A DNA stretch of 6,256 nt from Flavobacteriales bacterium (GCA_027488055.1 JAIYCK010000105.1:1-6256); one strand, 5' to 3'; counted from the stretch's first letter, positions 1-5,689 are shown. The notes: generated by a model from the letters alone, not told the origin. Numbers and translations: made by a program.

Positions 1-40
1 TAGGCGAGAGGTCTATTTGATCTGAGACTTCAGTGGCAAG

Positions 41-68
41 AAAAAAACCCGCCTAAGCGGGTTTATTT
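41..68 (-). terminator. Rho-independent terminator after trxA
   Basis: The arms cccgc (48-52) and gcggg (57-61) form a GC-rich stem with a ctaa loop. A-T pairs 45-47 with 62-64 extend it to 8 bp. On the minus strand the stem is followed by seven T residues (the A-run at 41-47), about 30 bases after the trxA stop codon, so it fits as the trxA terminator. On the plus strand the hairpin is followed by a looser T-rich run (62-69), so it may also stop transcription entering from the left. Positions 1-40 show no recognisable gene. Confidence 0.85.
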
Positions 69-91
69 TATTGTAACAAATCAATCAACCG

Positions 92-409
92 TTACAACAA
101 TGCTTCAATCTTTTCGGTCAATACGTTTTTTGGAACTGCACCTACGCTCTTGTCTACCACTTGTCCGTCTTTGATAAAGAGGATCGTTGGGATATTGCGA
201 ATACCGTATTTGGCGCTGATATCTGGATTTTCATCCACGTTCACTTTGCCAATGACAGCTTTGCCATCAAAATCGTGGGCAAGTTCTTCTACGATGGGGC
301 CTACCATGCGGCATGGTCCACACCATTCTGCCCAAAAGTCTATCATTACAGGTTTGTCACTATTTTGCACCAATTCGGCAAAATTGATATCGGTAATTTC
401 TACTGCCAT
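92..409 (-). CDS. trxA: Thioredoxin
   Basis: This is a 105-residue cytosolic thioredoxin, the usual family length. It reduces protein disulfides and is itself reduced by thioredoxin reductase. The redox motif W29-C30-G31-P32-C33 is intact. The buried acid D24, the preceding F-W-A stretch and the cis-proline P74 (in N-I-P-T) are all where the family has them. There is no signal peptide or transmembrane segment, so this is the soluble housekeeping type and not a membrane-tethered TlpA/ResA-like protein. The start is the ATG at 407-409, giving the typical N-terminus; the region upstream is A-rich with no clear Shine-Dalgarno. The gene has its own promoter-like sequence at 538-567 and ends in a strong terminator at 41-68, so it is probably monocistronic. 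MsrA, encoded in this window, is a classical thioredoxin client, but the two genes are not linked transcriptionally. Confidence 0.97.
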   Translation of the reverse strand: MAVEITDINFAELVQNSDKPVMIDFWAEWCGPCRMVGPIVEELAHDFDGKAVIGKVNVDENPDISAKYGIRNIPTILFIKDGQVVDKSVGAVPKNVLTEKIEALL

Positions 410-537
410 ATTCTTATTATTAGTGTTTTGTTCTTTTTCTTATTTGGCCATCTCAAGCATTGCACCAAAATCAATTATTTGACAATTTGTCGTATATGAT
501 TGTTCTCAAGGAGCGCAATTCAAGCGGAATGAGCCTA

Positions 538-567
538 CAAATTTAATCCAGAAGTGCCTTCAACCAA
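538..567 (-). promoter_or_regulatory. Bacteroidota-type promoter for trxA
   Basis: Read on the minus strand, TTG (565-567) is separated by 19 bases from TAAATTTG (538-545). This matches the known Bacteroidota sigma-A pattern, TTG at about -33 and TAnnTTTG at about -7. It lies in the lgt-trxA gap just past the lgt stop and points at trxA. It implies a leader of roughly 120 bases before the trxA ATG. The leader contains a short palindrome, gacaa-t-ttgtc (481-491), of unknown meaning. The assignment rests on motif match and position only. Confidence 0.55.
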
Positions 568-581
568 TGAATTTATTTTCA

Positions 582-1784
582 TCATGACACGGTTGGTTCA
601 GTTGAAGGTTTTGGTTTTGAGCGCTTTACATAAATAAGTAAGCCAATACCTGCCAAAATAAACATGACGGAGATCAATTCAGCTTGGGTCATTTTCATGC
701 CTAAAAATTTGAATACATTGTTGACTCTGATTTTTTCGATAAGGAAACGCTCCACCCCATTGGCGATCAAGTATGCTGCGAACATGACTCCCGGAATCTG
801 CCATTTCTGTCTCATGCGCCATAGCCATATGAAAATTAAAATGGTGGCAGTGGTTTCATAGACAGGAGTAGGGAATACACCTGGTACAAGGTGAGTGCAA
901 TGTTCTCCCCATTGTGGAGCACACGGTTCAAACAACGGTTGGCCCACTACATTGACATTGTGCGGATAATCATACGACCAAAGCCAATCAGGGGCCCAGG
1001 ATAGCCAACTCGGTTTGGGCATGGTATTGACAATTCCCCAGTCTCCATCGCCACTCACCTGACAGCCGATGCGACCGATTCCATATGACAGAATGAGTCC
1101 AGGGGCTGCTGCATCGCAGAGATGCAAGAGCGGAATTTTTTTGAAGTACGCATAAATGAGCACACCGGTCGCGCCAATGATGAGTCCACCATAGACAGTG
1201 AGTCCGCTCAAAAAGCTATTGACGCTGGGAGCAGTGAAGAATTCGCGGAATTCATCGGGATTTTCAAGCAGATGAAAAAGCTTAGCGCCCGCTATGCCGA
1301 AAATGGCAGCCAAGAAAGTGATATTGCCACTCAGGTGATGCGGGAATACTTTTTCGGTGACTTCTATTGGTTCTGGAAGTTGGGCTTTGCGGTATTCCCA
1401 CCAGCGCCAGGCTCCAAATCCCACCAGGCAAATCAATCCAAGGAGCCAATTGCCTTCAGAAGAAAAGATGTGCTGCTGCGGACTCGATGATCCAAATAGT
1501 CTGTCGCTATTCATGATCAAGTAGATGAATTTCCACCCTAACACAAAGCCGATCAATGCATTGAAGAATATATCGGGATAATTGGGAGCAGCTCCCTGAA
1601 TAATCTTAGCGAATCGCGGTTGAAATATTCCATTGGCCGCGCGTCTGCGCAACTCAAGAGTGAGGGTATAGCTGGCCACAATGAAAGCCAAGGCTACAAA
1701 GAATCCGAAGCTATTGAGCAGTTTGGTCCACGACCAATCGAGACCAAATAAATCAAAAAGCGCGTGATATATAGTAGGATACAT
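582..1784 (-). CDS. lgt: Prolipoprotein diacylglyceryl transferase (long Bacteroidota form)
   Basis: This is an inner-membrane enzyme that transfers diacylglycerol from phosphatidylglycerol to the lipobox cysteine of prolipoproteins, the first step of lipoprotein maturation. The 400 residues are mostly hydrophobic segments. The Lgt signature region is G237-R238-I239-G240-C241-Q-V-S244-G-D246-G-D248-W-G, with R238 matching E. coli R143. Y198-G-G corresponds to the HGG motif, P305-T-P-V-Y-E310 to the HP-x-Q-x-YE motif, and E345-R346 to the essential arginine R239 region. It is about 100 residues longer than E. coli Lgt (291). The excess seems to come from a repeated two-helix unit (about 28-97 and 112-179) and a Trp-rich periplasmic loop (about 252-304) with C288 and C296. 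The histidine of HGG is Tyr and the signature Asn is Cys, so it is a divergent form. The ATG at 1782-1784 lies 11 bases after the mtaB stop, suggesting co-transcription. No strong terminator follows. Confidence 0.93.
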   Translation of the reverse strand: MYPTIYHALFDLFGLDWSWTKLLNSFGFFVALAFIVASYTLTLELRRRAANGIFQPRFAKIIQGAAPNYPDIFFNALIGFVLGWKFIYLIMNSDRLFGSSSPQQHIFSSEGNWLLGLICLVGFGAWRWWEYRKAQLPEPIEVTEKVFPHHLSGNITFLAAIFGIAGAKLFHLLENPDEFREFFTAPSVNSFLSGLTVYGGLIIGATGVLIYAYFKKIPLLHLCDAAAPGLILSYGIGRIGCQVSGDGDWGIVNTMPKPSWLSWAPDWLWSYDYPHNVNVVGQPLFEPCAPQWGEHCTHLVPGVFPTPVYETTATILIFIWLWRMRQKWQIPGVMFAAYLIANGVERFLIEKIRVNNVFKFLGMKMTQAELISVMFILAGIGLLIYVKRSKPKPSTEPTVS

Positions 1785-1795
1785 AACAGAGGGTT

Positions 1796-3094
1796 TTAGG
1801 GCAAGATCACCTTGAAGTGACCGTCGCTGTCTTGTTGGTTCAAAGGAACGTTAATAATTTGATTTTTCAATTCGTTGCGGAAAGGAGATGTGACTTTGAT
1901 ATAATTATCAGTGAAACCGCACATCCGGCCTTCCTCGTCCTCTGCGGATTCAAACAAAACTGAACGCGTTTGCCCCGCATGTTCAGCGTAAAATTGTCGA
2001 CGCAGTTTGTCAGAGATCATGCGGAGTCGAATCGTACGCTGCTGGCGAACCTTTTGCGGCACAATGCCGTCCAATCGCAAGGCAGTGGTATTGTCTCGTT
2101 CGCTGTAAGTGAAAACATGCAAATAACTGATTGGTAAACTCAGTATAAATTGCACTGTTTCTTCGAACAATTCATCGGTTTCACCGGGGAAACCAGTGAT
2201 GACATCAGCGCCAATACACGCATGTGGCATACGAGTTTTGATCGCTAATACACGACTTCGGTAAAGATCGGTGCGATAGCGGCGGCGCATGGCTTGCAAG
2301 ATGGTGTCACTTCCACTTTGTAAGGGGATGTGAAAATGCGGCATGAAGGTTTTGGCGTGGGAAACAAAATGGATGATCTCATCCGTGAGCAAATTGGGCT
2401 CGATGCTGCTAATGCGGTACCGTTCGATTCCTTCAATGTGCTGAAGCTCTTGGCATAGTTCCAACAGGGTCTCCTTTTGGGCTGTTCCGAAATCACCGAT
2501 ATTTACTCCAGTTAGGACAATTTCTTTGGCTCCATCTGCTGCGGCCTTTTTAGCTTGTTCCAAGGTTTCATCGATGGAGGCGCTGCGGCTGCGGCCCCTT
2601 GCCAATGGGATCGTACAAAAGGCACAGAAGTAATTGCATCCATCTTGCACCTTTAAGAACGTGCGGGTGCGATCTCCAGAGCTGTAGCTAGGAATGAAGG
2701 TTTTGACGTCTTTGATTTCGCCTACCTCATTTACAGAGGTAGTATGGTCAGCTTGTTCTACACGTTGCACCAAATTGAACTTTTCGTTGGCACCGAGGAC
2801 CATTTTTACGCCAGGAATAGCCGTAATCGATTCTGGCTTGAGCTGAGCAGAGCATCCCACTACTGCGACATAGACACCTGGATTTTGACGTACCGCCCGA
2901 CTCACTATGTTGCGGCATTTTTTGTCGGCTTGCTCTGTGACACTGCATGTATTGATGACAAGGACATCAGGATCGTCGTCCATTTCCACACGCGCATATC
3001 CTGCCTCTCCAAATTGGCGTGCCAACGTGCTGGTTTCCGAAAAATTCAGTTTACAGCCAAGGGTATGAAAAGCTACTTTTTTGGTGTGTTGCAT
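1796..3094 (-). CDS. mtaB: tRNA N6-threonylcarbamoyladenosine (t6A37) methylthiotransferase
   Basis: This is a radical-SAM methylthiotransferase that adds a 2-methylthio group to t6A at position 37 of ANN-decoding tRNAs. From the chosen ATG (3092-3094) it is 432 residues. The N-terminal MTTase domain carries cluster cysteines C14, C50 and C81. The radical-SAM domain has C153-x3-C157-x2-C160. A C-terminal TRAM-like domain (about 370-432) binds tRNA. The first motif, G-C14-K-L-N-F-S-E-T, is of the MtaB (YqeV) type; MiaB typically has GCQMN and RimO GCSKN. The frame stays open to a TTG at 3199, but the extra 35 residues are not family-like, and a promoter-like TACATTTG lies inside that extension, so the shorter start is preferred. 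It leads the mtaB-lgt pair. Confidence 0.95.
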   Translation of the reverse strand: MQHTKKVAFHTLGCKLNFSETSTLARQFGEAGYARVEMDDDPDVLVINTCSVTEQADKKCRNIVSRAVRQNPGVYVAVVGCSAQLKPESITAIPGVKMVLGANEKFNLVQRVEQADHTTSVNEVGEIKDVKTFIPSYSSGDRTRTFLKVQDGCNYFCAFCTIPLARGRSRSASIDETLEQAKKAAADGAKEIVLTGVNIGDFGTAQKETLLELCQELQHIEGIERYRISSIEPNLLTDEIIHFVSHAKTFMPHFHIPLQSGSDTILQAMRRRYRTDLYRSRVLAIKTRMPHACIGADVITGFPGETDELFEETVQFILSLPISYLHVFTYSERDNTTALRLDGIVPQKVRQQRTIRLRMISDKLRRQFYAEHAGQTRSVLFESAEDEEGRMCGFTDNYIKVTSPFRNELKNQIINVPLNQQDSDGHFKVILP

Positions 3095-3112
3095 GCCGAA
3101 CGAAATGGACTG

Positions 3113-3120
3113 CAAATGTA
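3113..3120 (-). promoter_or_regulatory. Promoter -7 element (TACATTTG) for mtaB-lgt
   Basis: On the minus strand TACATTTG is an exact match to the Bacteroidota -7 consensus TAnnTTTG. It ends 18 bases before the chosen mtaB ATG, which implies a very short leader. No TTG lies at the ideal 17-23 base spacing; the nearest one is 12 bases upstream, so the -33 half is not convincing. The identical octamer lies at a similar distance before yajC (5136-5143). The site also argues against the upstream TTG start of mtaB. Confidence 0.45.
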
Positions 3121-3260
3121 CACGCGTATTTACAAGTTGAATAAGGAGTGATTCAGGTATTGCGAAAAACATGCGATCTTGTTCAATGATGGTGTGCAAT
3201 TTTTGTTAGTCTGTCGAAAGATTGATCGTGCTGCATACAATTCAGATTATTTTTCCGTAT

Positions 3261-3284
3261 ATTGCTAAAGCTTTGTGCAGCAAT
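3261..3284. repeat. Inverted repeat in divergent intergenic region
   Basis: The arms attgct (3261-3266) and agcaat (3279-3284) form a perfect 6-bp inverted repeat. The 12-base spacer begins with the palindrome aaagcttt (3267-3274). It sits in the 237-base gap between divergent mtaB and the hypothetical gene at 3332, about 50 bases before the latter's start, where an operator would be plausible. No T-tract follows, so it does not look like a terminator. The rest of the gap holds only a weak plus-strand promoter candidate: TTG at 3222-3224 and TATTTTTC at 3248-3255, 23 bases apart. Confidence 0.25.
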
Positions 3285-3331
3285 GCGTGAAGTGGTGTTT
3301 ACCTAGACAATAACTAAATTAACGCATCAGG

Positions 3332-3637
3332 ATGAACCGAGAAAACGCACGTCAGATCGTTCAGGAATTACTCAATGATGTCATTGAACAAGGCTTCCAT
3401 CATCTGCTTCGCCATACCCAACAAAGCGACGACCTCAATCTAATCATCAAAGATGCTACGGACGAGATGAATCAACAGTTGATGCATTTGGATGACAGAA
3501 GTATAGTCGATGATCCCGCTGTATTGGCTCGGCATTATAAATCAATCATTGCAGAGGCCGAATTGAAAAGCTTGCATTTATTGTCGCGTTTGCAAAAGAT
3601 TCAACAGCTTGACAATCCCCGTTTGAAAAGGGTTTAA
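3332..3637 (+). CDS. Hypothetical protein, 101 residues, predicted helical
   Basis: I do not recognise this protein. It is hydrophilic, with no signal peptide, membrane segment or cysteine. It contains long stretches with helical character: roughly residues 4-30, 33-52, and 63-92, the last having a heptad-like pattern of leucine and isoleucine, so a small helical bundle or coiled coil is likely. The ATG at 3332-3334 is the first in the frame; only a short agg directly abuts it, so there is no real Shine-Dalgarno. It is transcribed divergently from mtaB and in the same direction as the membrane protein and msrA downstream, with a 106-base gap containing a nested inverted repeat. Support for coding is an open frame of reasonable composition in a position with no competing gene. 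It could be a lineage-specific housekeeping or stress protein, but nothing in the sequence decides this. Confidence 0.6.
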   Translation: MNRENARQIVQELLNDVIEQGFHHLLRHTQQSDDLNLIIKDATDEMNQQLMHLDDRSIVDDPAVLARHYKSIIAEAELKSLHLLSRLQKIQQLDNPRLKRV

Positions 3638-3660
3638 GGCTTCAGCATCGCGCCATTGCA

Positions 3661-3707
3661 ACTGATCCATTCATGCATGAATCGTGGGCGATGTATTTCG
3701 GATCAGT
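3661..3707. repeat. Nested inverted repeat between two hypothetical genes
   Basis: The outer arms actgatcc (3661-3668) and ggatcagt (3700-3707) are perfectly complementary over 8 bp. Immediately inside the left arm is a perfect 14-base palindrome, attcatgcatgaat (3669-3682). Together they could fold as an 8-bp stem enclosing a second small hairpin. On the plus strand the outer stem is followed by ctgtttt, a poor T-tract. This leaves a weak terminator for the gene ending at 3637, a regulatory RNA structure or a protein-binding site as options. The loop of about 31 bases is long for a terminator. Confidence 0.4.
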
Positions 3708-3788
3708 CTGTTTTAACGAAATTTGGATCTGCATTTCCACTAAATGGGGGACTTTAGCGTTCGATCTCGAAATCATTATTATTTAGCG

Positions 3789-4007
3789 ATGAATTCAAAA
3801 AATGTTTTTTCTTACATCCTTAGCAGCGTCGTCGTGCTCATCACCCTGATTTCCGTTTTGGCCATTTGGGAAGTTGTGCCTTGGGATTTCATGGTTCAGT
3901 ATTTTGGTAAAACGATCAAGTCGTTGATTGTGATAAGCATTAGTGCAGTGATCATCTATGTCATTCACTCCCTTTTGCATACGCCAAACCAAAAATCAGG
4001 CAATTGA
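3789..4007 (+). CDS. Small hypothetical membrane protein with two transmembrane helices
   Basis: I do not recognise a family. From the ATG at 3789 it is 72 residues, with two hydrophobic helices (about residues 6-30 and 44-66). A short loop joins them and contains W-E-V-V-P-W-D-F. The tail is short and polar. It is presumably an inner-membrane protein; the basic residues near both ends would favour the cytoplasm for N- and C-termini (inference). An in-frame ATG at 3744 would add 15 polar residues (87 in all). I prefer the later start because the helix then follows a short charged N-terminus typical of small membrane proteins, but neither start has a convincing ribosome site. It ends 50 bases before the msrA ATG in the same direction, so co-transcription with msrA is possible. 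No function is assigned. Confidence 0.55.
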   Translation: MNSKNVFSYILSSVVVLITLISVLAIWEVVPWDFMVQYFGKTIKSLIVISISAVIIYVIHSLLHTPNQKSGN

Positions 4008-4057
4008 CTTTGAACTTTGTGCTTCATCAATTGTCTCATCAACTAGTATTTTCAACA

Positions 4058-4744
4058 ATGAATATTTTAACTTTATCGGTGGTTTCCATGCTGACATTGT
4101 CAGCATGTGACGCGCCCAGCACGCCACCATCCAATTCAAATCAACCCAAACAAACCATGTCTGAAATTTTGTCTCAAGCCAGCACAAATTCTATTGAAAC
4201 CAACGATTCCATTGCACAAGCAACCTTTGGTGCGGGCTGTTTTTGGTGTGTGGAAGCCGTGTATCTCTCCGTCAACGGAGTGAGCAAAGTAGAAAGTGGA
4301 TACAGTGGAGGATCCAATGCGCATCCAACATATAAAGAGGTGTGTGGCGGAAACACTGGCCATGCGGAGGTTTGTCAGATTACCTATGACCCAAGAGTAG
4401 TGTCATACGCTCAACTGTTGGAGGTGTTTTTTGAGGTCCATGATCCAACGACGTTGAATCGACAAGGCGCAGATGTGGGAACACAATATCGCAGTGTGAT
4501 TTATTACCACAAAAAAAAAAAAAAAAAGCTAGCCGAATTGGCCATCTTGGCTGGTAATCAAAGCGGTGTATGGGAGGATCCCATTGTAACAGAAATCAGT
4601 TCCTTGGGGCCATTTTATGTGGCTGAAGATTACCATCAGAACTATTACAATGAAAATGGGGAACAGCCTTATTGCCGCATGGTAGTTCGTCCCAAAGTAG
4701 ACAAGTTCAAGAAGAAATTCGAGCATTTGCTCAAAGCACACTAA
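4058..4744 (+). CDS. msrA: Peptide-methionine (S)-S-oxide reductase MsrA, predicted lipoprotein
   Basis: MsrA reduces methionine-S-sulfoxide in oxidised proteins. The active site G60-C61-F62-W63-C64 is intact, with C61 catalytic. E104 (T-G-H-A-E), D139 and Y144 (G-A-D-V-G-T-Q-Y-R-S) match known substrate-pocket residues, and C206 (Q-P-Y-C) is in a usual resolving position. The ATG at 4058 gives 228 residues with a lipoprotein signal peptide: hydrophobic 3-16 and lipobox L14-S-A-C17. It is followed by a Pro/Ser/Asn-rich linker to about 50 and the catalytic domain. Lipidation by Lgt would place it in the envelope. The frame stays open to a TTG at 4004, which would disrupt the signal peptide and overlap the previous gene. 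An ATG at M34 would give a cytosolic form, but the clear lipobox argues against it. Residues 152-157 are six lysines encoded by a 17-base A-run, normally a mixed N-E-E-Q-K-K-like segment in homologues, as far as I recall. Confidence 0.95.
   Translation: MNILTLSVVSMLTLSACDAPSTPPSNSNQPKQTMSEILSQASTNSIETNDSIAQATFGAGCFWCVEAVYLSVNGVSKVESGYSGGSNAHPTYKEVCGGNTGHAEVCQITYDPRVVSYAQLLEVFFEVHDPTTLNRQGADVGTQYRSVIYYHKKKKKKLAELAILAGNQSGVWEDPIVTEISSLGPFYVAEDYHQNYYNENGEQPYCRMVVRPKVDKFKKKFEHLLKAH
4511..4527 (+). repeat. A17 homopolymer inside msrA
   Basis: Seventeen consecutive A residues encode K152-K157 of MsrA; the sixth lysine codon is completed by the following g. At this length the gene is in frame and all downstream motifs are readable. 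Loss of one A gives a stop at 4530-4532 (157 residues). Gain of one A gives a stop at 4555-4557 (166 residues). Both lack the C-terminal part with C206. Such a tract is a strong substrate for replication or transcription slippage, and is also a common place for sequencing error. Confidence 0.95.
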
Positions 4745-4746
4745 AT

Positions 4747-4779
4747 AAAAAAAGCCCGATGTATGTCGGGCTTTTTTTT
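4747..4779. terminator. Bidirectional rho-independent terminator between msrA and yajC
   Basis: The arms gcccga (4754-4759) and tcgggc (4766-4771) enclose the loop tgtatg. A7 on the left (4747-4753) and T8 on the right (4772-4779) extend the stem and supply a T-tract on either strand. It starts 3 bases after the msrA stop and lies 14 bases beyond the yajC stop on the opposite strand, so it ends both convergent units. Confidence 0.92.
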
Positions 4780-4792
4780 AGGGATGCTGAAA

Positions 4793-5113
4793 TTATTTTT
4801 TATCTTGACCTTCAGTCACCGTGCGGTCTGCGCTGATGGCTGAGCGCTCGATGCGCATACGGCCTTGATCGAGTTTCATGATGATAGTGGTAGCTTCTAG
4901 CTCAATGATTTCGCCATGAACTCCACCTATGGTCATTACTTTATCACCCACTTTAAGCGCCTCTTGCATTTTTTTCTGCTCTTTGGCTTTTTTCATTTGG
5001 GGACGAATCATGAAGAAGTAAAATATAGCGAAGAAACCTACCATGAATAACATGGTGCTCCAACCGCTACCGCCTCCTGCAGGTGCAGTTTGCATGAAAT
5101 GAATTGATAACAT
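4793..5113 (-). CDS. yajC: Preprotein translocase subunit YajC
   Basis: YajC is a small inner-membrane accessory of the Sec translocon (SecDF-YajC complex). At 106 residues it has the usual family length. It shows a short Gly-rich N-terminus (P11-A-G-G-G-S-G), a single transmembrane helix (about 20-36) and the hallmark R37-P-Q-M-K-K. A cytoplasmic domain follows with V55-G-D-K-V-M-T-I-G-G-V-H-G-E-I, the family's most conserved stretch. The start is the ATG at 5111-5113; M7 is an alternative that would shorten only the periplasmic tail. It follows the DUF1573 gene by 81 bases in the same direction, a pairing common in Bacteroidota. That gap has its own promoter-like TACATTTG, so it may be transcribed both from upstream and from its own start. 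It ends at the shared terminator 4747-4779. Confidence 0.95.
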   Translation of the reverse strand: MLSIHFMQTAPAGGGSGWSTMLFMVGFFAIFYFFMIRPQMKKAKEQKKMQEALKVGDKVMTIGGVHGEIIELEATTIIMKLDQGRMRIERSAISADRTVTEGQDKK

Positions 5114-5135
5114 ACGTATGGATTTAAATTGGTGA

Positions 5136-5143
5136 CAAATGTA
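5136..5143 (-). promoter_or_regulatory. Promoter -7 element (TACATTTG) for yajC
   Basis: On the minus strand TACATTTG matches the Bacteroidota -7 consensus TAnnTTTG exactly. It ends 22 bases before the yajC ATG, implying a short leader. There is no TTG 17-23 bases upstream, so only the -7 half is supported. The octamer is the same as the one before mtaB (3113-3120). Confidence 0.45.
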
Positions 5144-5194
5144 TAACAGTCCGCATCTTGCTGCCGATAAAAAATGCGAAAGAATGTAACGGGA

Positions 5195-5689
5195 TCAATG
5201 GGTGGTCATTTCCATTTCGATAGGTGGTTTATCGTCAGATTCCACCTCCAGGCCCACAATATTTCCTTTGATCAGTAATTTATGTGCTGAAGGGATGCAG
5301 TTGGTCAGCACGGTGATGGATTTTTCAACGAACCCAGTATTTCCTTTGCTGTTGAAAGTCACAGCGATTTCACCCGATGCGCCCGGTGCAATAGGGTCGC
5401 GGGTCCAATTGCGAGGCACTGTGCAGCCGCAGGATGGAGAGACTTGGGTGATGCTCAGAGGTGCATTGCCGGTATTTGTAAACTTGAACGTGTGATCAAC
5501 CTTTTCACCTATGGCCAATGAACCAAAATTTACAATGCTACTATCAAATTGAATAACAGGCACCTTTTCGCTGCTGGTTGTCCCAGAGGACGGAGGGAAG
5601 TGAATGAACTCTGAAGTGATTTGTTTATTCTCCTCCTTGCAGGCGAGGAGTGAGGTAACTAAACCGAAGGCAATAATGAAATTACGCAT
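5195..5689 (-). CDS. DUF1573 domain lipoprotein
   Basis: This 164-residue envelope protein has a lipoprotein signal: hydrophobic residues 4-16 and lipobox L14-L-A-C17. After a Ser/Thr-rich linker (about 20-45) comes a DUF1573 domain of the immunoglobulin-like beta-sandwich kind (about 47-145). Family hallmarks visible are F-D-x3-V-N-F-G (48-56), F-K-F-T-N-T-G-N-A-P-L (68-78), S-C87-G-C89-T-V-P, I-A-P-G-A-S-G-E-I (100-108) and the closing K-S-I-T-V strand near 123-127. The mature N-terminus C-K-E-E-N resembles the K-(D/E)2 surface-export signal known from Capnocytophaga lipoproteins, so surface exposure is possible. The molecular function of this family is not established. It sits upstream of yajC, as in many Bacteroidota, where nusB often precedes it; here a pRiA4b-ORF3-like gene lies 56 bases upstream instead. 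The ATG at 5687-5689 is fixed by the signal peptide. Confidence 0.88.
   Translation of the reverse strand: MRNFIIAFGLVTSLLACKEENKQITSEFIHFPPSSGTTSSEKVPVIQFDSSIVNFGSLAIGEKVDHTFKFTNTGNAPLSITQVSPSCGCTVPRNWTRDPIAPGASGEIAVTFNSKGNTGFVEKSITVLTNCIPSAHKLLIKGNIVGLEVESDDKPPIEMEMTTH

Noticed and set aside
473..500. TTGACA-like sequence followed by TATGAT on the plus strand
   Set aside because: The two boxes are only about 10 bases apart, and no plus-strand gene follows. It is also not the promoter type used in this phylum.
561..598. Inverted repeat aaccaa/ttggtt as an lgt terminator
   Set aside because: The loop is about 25 bases, the stem spans the lgt stop codon, and no T-tract follows on the minus strand.
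1122..1490. 122-residue open frame on the plus strand inside lgt
   Set aside because: It is antisense to a conserved, full-length enzyme gene, has no recognisable domain, and is best explained as a by-product of the lgt codon pattern.
3095..3199. N-terminal extension of mtaB to a TTG at 3199 (35 extra residues)
   Set aside because: The extension does not resemble the family's N-terminus, which begins just before K-K-V-A-F-x-T-L-G-C. It would also place a consensus -7 promoter element inside the gene.
4004..4057. N-terminal extension of msrA to a TTG at 4004
   Set aside because: It overlaps the stop of the preceding gene, and it would put 18 residues in front of a clean lipoprotein signal peptide that begins at the ATG at 4058.
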